A stretch of DNA of 64,000 nucleotides from Thermoplasmata archaeon (GTDB lineage Archaea; Thermoplasmatota; Thermoplasmata; Lutacidiplasmatales; UBA184): contig JAKAVQ010000012.1 in NCBI GenBank assembly GCA_021817245.1, forward strand, positions 1 through 64,000. The letters run 5' to 3'. Positions 16,991-24,304 of the stretch are shown here, in pieces. Position numbers and translations under genes: made by a program. The notes beneath the pieces were generated by a model. That model saw nothing but the letters and a program-made list of their open reading frames with translations, was not told where the DNA came from and did no database searches. Position 1 is the stretch's first letter. Every line of letters starts with the position of its first letter.

Positions 16991-18046
16991 ATGAAGTTCC
17001 CTCTCGCCGACTGGATCGACGCGCACGGGGACTGTCGGCACGACCTCTCCCGAAGTGGGATGGACGGGACAGTCCGCCACCCCTCCCCGACCGCATCGGA
17101 GGTCCGCAACGCCGACTCCGACGCACTGGTCCGCGCGCTCGCGGACGACCTCGGGGTCGCCTCGGACCGCGTCTTCCTCACGCACGGCGCCACCGAGGCG
17201 AACAGCGCGGCGGTCCTCTTCGCCGCGCGTCCCGGGCGACGAACGCCCGGCCGCGCGTGCCGGGTCCGCTACCCGGAATACCCCCCGCTCTTCGACGTCG
17301 CGGCGGCCGCGGGGTTCGTCCCGACCGATCGCGACGGACCGGCCTCCCTTGCGGTGATCTCCCAGCCGAGGAACCCCGAAGGGGACCTCTGGGCCGAGGA
17401 CCGGCTGAGCGCGTGGGCCGAGGGAGCGCGAACGCTCCTCGTCGACGAGACGTTCCGAGAGTTCGCCGGAACGCCGTCGCTCGCCCGGCGGGCCGGCCCG
17501 GGCGTCTGGACCTCGGGGACGTTCACGAAGTTCTACGCCGGGGACGACCTCCGCGTCGGGTTCCTCGTCGCGCCCGAGGCGGTGGCCGAGGAGTATGCCC
17601 GGTTCCACGGCCTCCTCTTCGACGCTGTCCCCCCGCACTCGGTGGCCGGGGCGCTCGCGGCCCTCCGAGCGCGCCCCCGGATCCGCCGGGAGGTCGACCG
17701 GGTGCTCGAGGCGAACCGGGCGAGCTGGCGGGGGGCGTTCCCGAAGGCGAGCGTCCCGGCGGGGCCGGTCGGGTTCGACCGGGAGATCGGGGGGGACGGG
17801 GCCCGGTTGGCGGACGCCGCTCTTCGGGCCTCGGTCCTGGTCTGCCCGGGCCACTACTTCGGCGACCCGACGGGGGTCCGTCTCTGTCTCACCCGTCGGT
17901 CTTTCGCCGCCGACCTCGAGGCGTACCTCACGGTCCGGGAACGATCGGCCGCCTCGGCCGGAGCCCGGGCCCCCCGGCCTACGGCTTCCCGAGGGGCTCG
18001 ACGGCGCCCCGGGGGAAGCGACCGAGCGAGAGCCTCGCGAGCGTGA
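16991..18046 (+). CDS. Class I/II PLP aminotransferase (HisC-like)
   Basis: A 351-residue fold-type I PLP enzyme. It shows LTHGATEANSAA (PLP phosphate region), RNPEGD (the Asn-Pro of the NPxG motif), LLVDETFREF (PLP-binding Asp) and SGTFTKFYAGDDLRVGF with Schiff-base Lys180. Length and motif order fit the histidinol-phosphate/threonine-phosphate decarboxylase type of aminotransferases. The amino-acid substrate is not determinable; no his operon is present. It starts 42 bases after the permease stop. The last 68 bases overlap the 3' end of the convergent small gene at 17979-18260, and the tail (about residues 320-351) is low-complexity Arg/Ala. Confidence 0.78.
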   Translation: MKFPLADWIDAHGDCRHDLSRSGMDGTVRHPSPTASEVRNADSDALVRALADDLGVASDRVFLTHGATEANSAAVLFAARPGRRTPGRACRVRYPEYPPLFDVAAAAGFVPTDRDGPASLAVISQPRNPEGDLWAEDRLSAWAEGARTLLVDETFREFAGTPSLARRAGPGVWTSGTFTKFYAGDDLRVGFLVAPEAVAEEYARFHGLLFDAVPPHSVAGALAALRARPRIRREVDRVLEANRASWRGAFPKASVPAGPVGFDREIGGDGARLADAALRASVLVCPGHYFGDPTGVRLCLTRRSFAADLEAYLTVRERSAASAGARAPRPTASRGARRRPGGSDRARASRA

Positions 18047-18260
18047 CCTTCGGAAGCGCTTCGACCCGGGCCGGCGCCGCTCGCCCGGACTGCTCCTTGA
18101 GGAACGTCTCGGCGAACCGGAGCGCCCGGGCGGGGTTCGTGTCGTTCACGAGAAGGAACCCCCGCGCGAGCTCGGTGAGGACCGCCCGGGGCGGAACGAC
18201 CTCCCGGAACCCCGCCGCCTCCGTATCGAGGTCACGCACGGGGCGGGCGGGGAGCCTCAT
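17979..18260 (-). CDS. Small hypothetical protein (93 aa)
   Basis: A soluble 93-residue protein. Its core (residues 15-70, with TELARGFLLVNDTNPARALRF) looks like a real folded sequence with normal composition rather than a shadow frame. A TATA-like CTTTTATG lies 27-34 bases upstream of the ATG at 18260, the same spacing as other leaderless genes here. Its 3' end runs into the end of the convergent aminotransferase. No family is recognised. Confidence 0.55.
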   Translation of the reverse strand: MRLPARPVRDLDTEAAGFREVVPPRAVLTELARGFLLVNDTNPARALRFAETFLKEQSGRAAPARVEALPKVTLARLSLGRFPRGAVEPLGKP

Positions 18261-18286
18261 CGATCGCGCACGACCCGAGAGTTCGG

Positions 18287-18294
18287 CATAAAAG
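18287..18294 (-). promoter_or_regulatory. TATA-like box for the 93-aa gene
   Basis: CTTTTATG on the minus strand, 27 bases before the start at 18260. Confidence 0.45.
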
Positions 18295-18341
18295 CCGGCG
18301 CTCCACAGGAGGTGCTCGAACCCGCCCCCCCGACCCCTAAG

Positions 18342-18349
18342 CCTTTACC
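18342..18349 (+). promoter_or_regulatory. TATA-like box for the class III aminotransferase operon
   Basis: CCTTTACC, 32-39 bases before the ATG at 18381. Confidence 0.4.
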
Positions 18350-18380
18350 TCCCGTCGGCCCATGCCCGGTCGGTGGTGTC

Positions 18381-19772
18381 ATGAGCCAGACGGCCCCCGC
18401 ACCGGTTCGTCCGCCGTCCGAAGGAGCGCCGGCCTCGCCCGCTCGGGGGGTCGTCCTCCGCACCCCGATCCCGGGGCCGGTCGCCCAACGGATCGTCGCC
18501 CAGGACCGGCAGTACCTGATGACGAGCACGAAGACCGCGCCGATCGTCGCCGCGTCGGGCAGCGGTGTCTGGATCACCGACGTCGACGGCAACCGACTCC
18601 TCGACTTTGCGTCGGGGGTCGCGGTCCAGGCCGTCGGGTACTCGCATCCCGAGGTCGTCCGGGCGATCCGGGAGCAGGCGGGCCGCCTGACGCACTTCGC
18701 CGGCACCGACTTCTACTACGAGAACCAGGTCCGGCTCGCCGAGCGCCTCACGCACCTCACCCCCGGCGACTTCCCGAAGAAGGTCTTCTTCACGAACAGC
18801 GGGACGGAGAGCGCCGAAGCGGCGCTCAAGATCGTTCGGTTCTACCGCCAGCGGCCGATCGTCATCGGCCTCCTCGGAGCGTTCCACGGTCGGACGATGG
18901 GGTCGCTCTCCCTGACCGCCTCGAAGCCGGTCCAGCGGGCCCGCTACGCCCCGTTCGTGGGGGGCGGGACCCACATCCCGCCGCCGTACTGCTACCGCTG
19001 CCCGTACAAGCTCGAGTACCCGAGCTGCGACCTCTACTGCGCGAAGATCCTCAAAGAGCTCTACTTCCAGACCGCGATCCCCCCCGACGACGTCGCCGCG
19101 TTCCTCGCGGAGCCGGTGATGGGCGAGGGCGGCTACGTGGTCCCGCCGCCGGGATGGCACAAGACCGTGAAGTCGATCTGCGACGAGCACGGGATCCTCT
19201 TCATCGACGACGAGGTGCAGGCCGGCCTCGGACGGACCGGCCGGTGGTTCGCGATCGAGCACCACGGGGTCGTGCCGGACATCGTCACGACGGCGAAGGC
19301 GCTCGGCGGCGGCCTCCCGATGGGCGCGGTGATCTTCCGTTCCGACCTCGATTTCCCGACGCAGGGCTCGCACTCGAACACGTTCGGCGGGAATCTGGTC
19401 GCGGTCGCCGCCTCGATGGCGACGCTCGACGTGATCGAGAAGGAGCGCCTGCTCGACAACGCCCGCATCCAGGGCGACCACCTGCTCGCCCGGCTGCGCG
19501 AGCTCGCCTCCAAGCACCCCGAGATCGGCGACGTCCGCGGCCTCGGCCTCATGACGGCGACCGAGTTCGTCAAGGACCGGAGGACGAAGGAGCCCGCGGT
19601 CGCGTTCCGCGACCGGGTCCTTGAGGAGGCGTACCACCGGGGGCTCGTCCTGCTCCCCTGCGGTCGGTCGTCGATCCGGTACATCCCTCCGCTCGTCGTC
19701 CGGAGCGAGGAGATCGACGAGGCGATCGAGATCGTCGACGCCGCGATCGGTGCCGCCCGCGCCCGCGCGTAG
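18381..19772 (+). CDS. Class III PLP aminotransferase / amino-acid racemase family
   Basis: A 463-residue enzyme of the acetylornithine/4-aminobutyrate aminotransferase group. It shows NSGTESAEAALK, GAFHGRTMGSLSLT, FIDDEVQAGLGRTG (PLP-binding Asp) and TTAKALGGGLPMG with Schiff-base Lys306. A Cys-rich insertion with four Cys (YCYRCPYKLEYPSCDLYC, about residues 204-221) is shared with archaeal members known as broad-specificity amino-acid racemases or ornithine aminotransferases in Thermococcales. Transamination of a basic or omega-amino acid, or racemisation, is therefore likely; which one is undecided. The stop is followed one base later by the ATG of a zinc alcohol dehydrogenase, so the two form an operon that might oxidise or reduce the aldehyde product. 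Confidence 0.82.
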   Translation: MSQTAPAPVRPPSEGAPASPARGVVLRTPIPGPVAQRIVAQDRQYLMTSTKTAPIVAASGSGVWITDVDGNRLLDFASGVAVQAVGYSHPEVVRAIREQAGRLTHFAGTDFYYENQVRLAERLTHLTPGDFPKKVFFTNSGTESAEAALKIVRFYRQRPIVIGLLGAFHGRTMGSLSLTASKPVQRARYAPFVGGGTHIPPPYCYRCPYKLEYPSCDLYCAKILKELYFQTAIPPDDVAAFLAEPVMGEGGYVVPPPGWHKTVKSICDEHGILFIDDEVQAGLGRTGRWFAIEHHGVVPDIVTTAKALGGGLPMGAVIFRSDLDFPTQGSHSNTFGGNLVAVAASMATLDVIEKERLLDNARIQGDHLLARLRELASKHPEIGDVRGLGLMTATEFVKDRRTKEPAVAFRDRVLEEAYHRGLVLLPCGRSSIRYIPPLVVRSEEIDEAIEIVDAAIGAARARA

Positions 19773-19773
19773 C

Positions 19774-20811
19774 ATGAAGTTCGGCCGTCTCTCGGCTGCG
19801 CACGAGGTCGAGCTCGTCGACGTCCCCGAGCCGGTCCCCGGCCCCGGCGAGGTGACGGTCGCGCTCGCCGAGTGCGGCGTTTGCGGGACCGACCTCGAGA
19901 AGCTGCGCGGGAACTACCGCTCCGCGGGCGTCCTCGGCCACGAGCCGGTCGGCCGCATCGCGCGGGTCGGCGAGGGCGTCGGCGGGCTCGCACCGGGAGC
20001 TCGCGTCTTCGTACACCACCACGTCCCGTGCTACGCCTGCGACGTCTGCGCGCGTGGGGACTACACGTTCTGCCCCACCTACTCGCGAACGAACCTCGAC
20101 CCGGGCGGTTTCGCCGAGGTCTTCCGGGTGCCGAAGGAGAACGTCGATCGCCGCGCGGTCCTCCCGCTCGATCCGGCGGTCGACTGGGGGTCCGGGGCCC
20201 TGCTCGAGCCGGCCGGCTGCGCCCTCACGGCCCTTAAGCGGGTCGGCCTGCCCGAGCGCGCGAGCGTTTTCGTCCTCGGGCTCGGGCCGGTGGGGCTCCT
20301 CTACGCTCGGCTCGCGCGATCGCTCGGGGCCGCGTGGGTCGGGGGCACCGAGATCGCGCCGCTCCGACGCGCCGCGGCCGAGCGCGGCGGGATCGACGTC
20401 ACCGTCGACCCCCGCGAGGAGGGCGCGGCCCGAGCCGCCGTCGACCGGGCGACTCGCGGCCAGGGCGTCGACCTGGCGGTCGTCGCCACGGGCCACCCGT
20501 CGGTGGTCCGATCCGCGACCGAGCTCGTCCGCCGCGGCGGCACGGTGAACCTCTTCGGCCTCCCCGAGCCGGGCAGCCGCCTCGACGCGGACCTCCAGGA
20601 CCTCTACCTCCGGGGCGTCCGCGTCGTCCCGTCGTACGCGACCACCGAGCCGGACATCGCCGAGGTCCACCGTCGGGTCGCCTCGCGCGAGCTCGCGCTC
20701 TCCGACCTCGTTTCGCACCGCATCCCGCTCTCCCGGATTCAGGAAGCGTTCCGGATCGCCGCCCGGCCGGCGGACGCGGTGAAGGTCGTCGTTACGGGAC
20801 CGGCGGGGTAG
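19774..20811 (+). CDS. Zinc-dependent medium-chain alcohol dehydrogenase
   Basis: A 345-residue MDR-family enzyme. The catalytic zinc ligands are visible as CGVCGTDLEKL (Cys about 31) and GHEPVG (His-Glu); the structural zinc region is HHHVPCYACDVCARGDYTFC with four Cys, and the coenzyme fold is VFVLGLGPVGLLYARLAR (about residues 164-181). It resembles sorbitol/threonine dehydrogenase-type oxidoreductases. It begins one base after the aminotransferase stop codon, so co-translation and a shared pathway are likely. The alcohol substrate is unknown. Confidence 0.83.
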   Translation: MKFGRLSAAHEVELVDVPEPVPGPGEVTVALAECGVCGTDLEKLRGNYRSAGVLGHEPVGRIARVGEGVGGLAPGARVFVHHHVPCYACDVCARGDYTFCPTYSRTNLDPGGFAEVFRVPKENVDRRAVLPLDPAVDWGSGALLEPAGCALTALKRVGLPERASVFVLGLGPVGLLYARLARSLGAAWVGGTEIAPLRRAAAERGGIDVTVDPREEGAARAAVDRATRGQGVDLAVVATGHPSVVRSATELVRRGGTVNLFGLPEPGSRLDADLQDLYLRGVRVVPSYATTEPDIAEVHRRVASRELALSDLVSHRIPLSRIQEAFRIAARPADAVKVVVTGPAG

Positions 20812-20850
20812 CCCCGGCCCCCGAACCGGCCCCTCGACGGGCCGGCGGGC

Positions 20851-21825
20851 TCACGCTTCCGAGCGCTCGCCGAGCACCTGGCCGGCGACCCGATGGCCCG
20901 CGCGCACCCGCGTATGCGGCCCGAGGATGCTCCCGACGACCGTCGCCTCGCGCTCGACGTGCGTCCCCTCCATCAGGATCGAGTTCTCGACATGGGCTCC
21001 CGCCTCGACCCGGACGCCCGGGCCGAGGGTCACGTGGGGGCCGAACGACGCCCCCTCGGCGCTCGCGCCGGGCATCGCGGCCACGGGACCCGTGCCGAAC
21101 GCCCCGGCGGGAAGGCGGGAACGACCCGCGCGGCCGTCCTCGAAGAGCAGGCGCTGGGAGCGCAGGAGCCGCTCGGGGGTCCCGGCGTCGTCCCAGTAGC
21201 CCGTCAGCCGGAACCCGTAGAGGCCGCGTTCGAGGAGGCCGGGAACGACCTCCCGCTCGAAGCTGACCGGTCGTCCGCCCGGGATGGCGTCGAGGACCTC
21301 GCGCGCGTAGACCGCGAGCCCCGCGTTGATCCATCGGGACGGCGCGCTCTCGGGCTCGGGCTTCTCGACGAACCCGGTGATACGGTCGTTCTCTCCCAGC
21401 GCCGCGACGCCGTACGGGCGGGGGTCATCGACCTCGGCGAGGGTCATCACCCCGACACCGCCGCGGGCCGCGTGGGCGTCGGCGACCTTCGCGAGCTCGA
21501 CGGAGGCGATAACGTCGGAGTTGAGCAGGTAGAACGGGTCGGACATCCCCGACCCGGCGTTCTTCATCCCACCGCCCGTGCCGAGCGGCTCCGCCTCGGG
21601 CACCGTGCGGACCGGCCAGCGGAGCGGGTGCTCGCGGACGTACGCGTCGATCAGGTCGGCCTTGTAGCCGGTCGCGAGGACGACCTCGTCGACGTCCGCC
21701 GGCAGGAGGTCGAGGACGTGGTAGAGCATCGGCTTCCCTGCGAGCGGGATCAGCTGCTTCGGGACCGTGAGGGTGATCGGACGCAGTCGGGTCCCGAACC
21801 CCCCGATCAGCACGAGCGCTTTCAT
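20851..21825 (-). CDS. NDP-sugar nucleotidyltransferase with left-handed beta-helix
   Basis: A 324-residue protein. The N-terminal pyrophosphorylase signature MKALVLIGGFGTRLRPIT and PKQLIPLAGKPML, LLNSDVI, and GFVEKPE define a sugar-1-phosphate nucleotidyltransferase (mannose-1-P guanylyltransferase or glucose-1-P thymidylyl/uridylyltransferase type). The C-terminal 90 residues have hexapeptide-like repeats (FGPHVTLGPGVRVEAGAHVENSILMEG), a left-handed beta-helix. It makes an activated sugar for glycoconjugates. It is convergent with the alcohol dehydrogenase. A TATA-like GGATAATGA lies near 21860-21851. Confidence 0.87.
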   Translation of the reverse strand: MKALVLIGGFGTRLRPITLTVPKQLIPLAGKPMLYHVLDLLPADVDEVVLATGYKADLIDAYVREHPLRWPVRTVPEAEPLGTGGGMKNAGSGMSDPFYLLNSDVIASVELAKVADAHAARGGVGVMTLAEVDDPRPYGVAALGENDRITGFVEKPEPESAPSRWINAGLAVYAREVLDAIPGGRPVSFEREVVPGLLERGLYGFRLTGYWDDAGTPERLLRSQRLLFEDGRAGRSRLPAGAFGTGPVAAMPGASAEGASFGPHVTLGPGVRVEAGAHVENSILMEGTHVEREATVVGSILGPHTRVRAGHRVAGQVLGERSEA

Positions 21826-21850
21826 CGCGACCCCGCGATGCACGGCTCCC

Positions 21851-21860
21851 TCATTATCCC
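21851..21860 (-). promoter_or_regulatory. TATA-like box for the nucleotidyltransferase gene
   Basis: GGGATAATGA on the minus strand, 26-35 bases before the ATG at 21825. Confidence 0.5.
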
Positions 21861-22008
21861 CGACGGAGCGGGCGACGCGGGCGATCGGTCCCCGAGCGCT
21901 CCCCTAGCCGGTACCGACGCTCTCGGAACTCCCCCTCGGGCCGGGGAGAGACGCCGAACCGGGCCCCATGCCCCAACGGCTATCCGTGCTCGCCCGATCG
22001 CCCCGCCG

Positions 22009-22479
22009 ATGGCGCTCACGTCGATCCTCGTGGCGTACGACGGTTCGAAACACTCGGAGGCCGCGCTCGCGCAGGCGCTCGATCTCGCCCGCACTGCCGG
22101 GGCCACCCTCTCCCTCGTCTGCGTGATCCCGGTCATCGCCGCCGCCTACGGCGTCGAGATGCCGCCGGGCGACTCGGTCGCCGAGACGATCGAAGCGGCG
22201 CGTCGGATGCTCGCCGAGGCGAAGCTCAAGATCGAGCAGGGCGGCCCGGTCCGGGTCGAGACGACCCTCCTCGAGGGGGACCCGGTCGACCAGATCCTCG
22301 ACCACGCCGAGAAGCACCCGCCGAGCCTGATCGTCGTGGGCTCCCGGGGGCTCTCCGACGCGGGGCGGTTCTTCCTCGGGAGCGTCTCGGACGGCATCCT
22401 GCATCACGCGCGCTGCTCGGTGCTCGTCGTGAAGTCCCCCGGCGCTCCGCGGCGGGGCCGCGGGTCCCGGGCGCTCTGA
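22009..22479 (+). CDS. Universal stress protein, UspA family
   Basis: A 156-residue single-domain protein. It has the N-terminal strand ILVAYDGSKHSEAAL and the ATP-binding motif G-2x-G-9x-G(S/T): VVGSRGLSDAGRFFLGSVSDGILHHA (about residues 107-132), so it is likely of the ATP-binding type. It is cytosolic and probably involved in stress signalling. It is monocistronic. The ATG at 22009 was chosen because it starts exactly at the conserved strand; the longer upstream frame is the antisense of the nucleotidyltransferase gene. Confidence 0.9.
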   Translation: MALTSILVAYDGSKHSEAALAQALDLARTAGATLSLVCVIPVIAAAYGVEMPPGDSVAETIEAARRMLAEAKLKIEQGGPVRVETTLLEGDPVDQILDHAEKHPPSLIVVGSRGLSDAGRFFLGSVSDGILHHARCSVLVVKSPGAPRRGRGSRAL

Positions 22480-22539
22480 CCGCCCGTTGGAGTGCCCGAG
22501 CCGCTCCGACGCCGGTGACGCCGGGCGCGGCCCGTCCTC

Positions 22540-23016
22540 TCAGCGCCCGGGGAGCTCGAGGAAGCGGCGGAGCCGCGTCTCGACGACATCCTTCGGGTAC
22601 GCTCCCGAAAAGCGGTCGACCAGCTTCGACCGGCGGAAGCTGAGCACCGTCGGGATCCCCGTCACGCCGAAGCGTCCGGCGATCCCCGGCTCGGCGTCCG
22701 AGTTGACCTTGCCGAACTGGACCGTCGGAGCGAGCGACGTGGCCAGGGCGTCGAGGATCGGCGAGAAGGCACGGCAGGGACCGCACCACGGGGCCCAGAC
22801 GTCGATCACCACCCGTTCGTGGTCGGCGAGGAATCGGTCGAACGTGGCGGCGGTCAGGTCGGTCGGGTGCACGGGCGGAGCCGGGGGCGCCGCGGGAGCG
22901 TTGCGGGCGGCGAGGATCTCGGAACGCATTCGCGCCCGGATCGACTCGAGCTCGTCCGTCTCGTTCTCGGGGTCGGGTCCCAGACTCTCGGAAGGCGCCG
23001 GGGGCCGTCCGGCCAT
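22540..23016 (-). CDS. Thioredoxin domain protein
   Basis: A 158-residue protein. An N-terminal extension of about 55 Pro/Ala/Glu-rich residues, not hydrophobic and therefore cytosolic, precedes a complete thioredoxin domain with VIDVWAPWCGPCRAFSPIL (redox site CGPC, about residues 83-86), the cis-Pro loop GVTGIPTVLSF and the terminal helix. It reduces protein disulfides. The long tail is unusual for an archaeal thioredoxin. A TATA-like CGTAAAAAGG lies at 23058-23049 on the minus strand. Confidence 0.88.
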   Translation of the reverse strand: MAGRPPAPSESLGPDPENETDELESIRARMRSEILAARNAPAAPPAPPVHPTDLTAATFDRFLADHERVVIDVWAPWCGPCRAFSPILDALATSLAPTVQFGKVNSDAEPGIAGRFGVTGIPTVLSFRRSKLVDRFSGAYPKDVVETRLRRFLELPGR

Positions 23017-23360
23017 ACGTGGTACCTCGGCCGAACGATCCGGTCGCGCCTTTTTACGTTCGTGGTGGGACGCGGCGAACGCGGCCCGAGAGCCACCTCC
23101 GGGAAAGCCGCGGGCGGAGCGGTCCTCGAGTCCGCCCGGAAGCGGCCCTCGGTTCCCTTGCCCGGGATCGTCCCCCGGTCTACGGTCGCTACGGACCGGG
23201 GGTCCGTGGGAGCAGGGCGGAAATCGCGAGCGGACCGCTCCCGCGGCTGCCGTCCGCCTCGAGGCCCGGACCGCACGGATGTCGTGCCCCGGGGGTCGTG
23301 GGGCGGGAAGGAGACCAAGAGCGGGCTCCGGGGGACCCACCGGATCGTCACGTGGGCCGA

Positions 23361-23433
23361 AGCCGAGGGAGGGAATCGAACCCCCAGGAAACGGATCTGC
23401 AGTCCGTCGCATTAACCATTCTGCCACCTCGGC
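23361..23433 (-). tRNA. tRNA-Cys (GCA)
   Basis: Read on the minus strand, the 7-bp acceptor GCCGAGG/CCTCGGC, T-arm GGGGG-TTCGATT-CCCTC and anticodon stem ACGGA/TCCGT enclose the loop CTGCAGA, giving anticodon GCA (Cys). The discriminator base is T and CCA is not encoded. No intron is seen. Confidence 0.95.
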
Positions 23434-23456
23434 GCGGGGGCCCCGATGGGTGGGGG

Positions 23457-23465
23457 GCTTAAAGC
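23457..23465 (-). promoter_or_regulatory. TATA box for tRNA-Cys
   Basis: GCTTTAAGC on the minus strand, 24-32 bases before the tRNA 5' end. The same CTTTAAG core precedes tRNA-Lys. Confidence 0.6.
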
Positions 23466-23623
23466 CCTCAGGATGGGAGGCGGTCCCCGGAACGCCGCGC
23501 GGGGGCGGCCGTTCGACCGGATCGGGACGAACGCCCTCCCGAGAGGAGGGCGGGAGCCCCGGACCAACGCCCTGCGATCCGGAAGGGGAGCCGACGGGGG
23601 CCGACCGTCCTAGCCCGCACCGA

Positions 23624-24304
23624 CTAGATCGGTCGGAATCCGCGGCGCGCGAGTCGCGCGAGCGTCCGTGCGCCGACCCGGAGTCGCCCGGACCAGGTCA
23701 GCGACCGACCGCCGGCCGAAGTGAGACCGGAGGCGAGCGCGTCGAGGAGCTCTCGGGGGGTGGAGGCGGAGCCGGGAAAATCGGTGTACGCGCGACCGAT
23801 GTCCCGGGCGACGTGGGCGTCGCTCCCGCCGGTGGCCCCGAGCTTTCGGTGCGCGGCCACGCTCCGGGCGTTCGCGTTCGCCCGGGCCGAGTTGTGACCG
23901 TTGACGCTCTCGACCGCCGGCACGCGCGCTTCCCTCGCGACCGCCCGACCGACACCGTGGGAGAGCCGGAACGGATGGGCCAGGACCGGGATCCCGCCGT
24001 GCTCCCGGACCCACGCGATCGTCTCGGTCACCGACCGGTGGATCGGGGGAAGCTCCCCCACCCCGTAGACGAGAAGGTGTCCTTCGAGGGTCGAAACCTC
24101 GACACCGGGGACGAGGAAGAGCTCCGGATGACGCGCCGCGAGGAGGGCGAGCTCCCGGTGTCCCGCGACCGTGTTGTGGTCGGTGAGCGCAAAGCCCCGG
24201 AGACCCGCCTCGGGAAGGTGGTCGACGATCTCCTCGAGCCGGAGCGAGGAGTCGGGAGAGTGGGCCGAGTGAACGTGGAGGTCCAATCGGACGGTCCCCG
24301 TCAT
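23624..24304 (-). CDS. PHP-domain metal-dependent phosphoesterase
   Basis: A 226-residue protein with all PHP metal-binding motifs: LDLHVHSAHSPDSS (residues 7-20), LTDHNTVAGH, VPGVEVST, PVLAHPF, and GGSDAHV. It belongs to the stand-alone PHP phosphoesterases that hydrolyse nucleotide or histidinol-type phosphates with two or three metal ions. The exact substrate is unknown. Its ATG overlaps the TGA of the MetRS gene (ATGA), so it is translationally coupled to metG. Confidence 0.85.
   Translation of the reverse strand: MTGTVRLDLHVHSAHSPDSSLRLEEIVDHLPEAGLRGFALTDHNTVAGHRELALLAARHPELFLVPGVEVSTLEGHLLVYGVGELPPIHRSVTETIAWVREHGGIPVLAHPFRLSHGVGRAVAREARVPAVESVNGHNSARANANARSVAAHRKLGATGGSDAHVARDIGRAYTDFPGSASTPRELLDALASGLTSAGGRSLTWSGRLRVGARTLARLARRGFRPI

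Noticed and set aside
14402-17854. A minus-strand frame of 1150 codons
   Set aside because: Only the last part (14402-15049) is a real gene; the rest is Arg/Pro/Gly-rich antisense of the permease and aminotransferase genes, a high-GC artefact.
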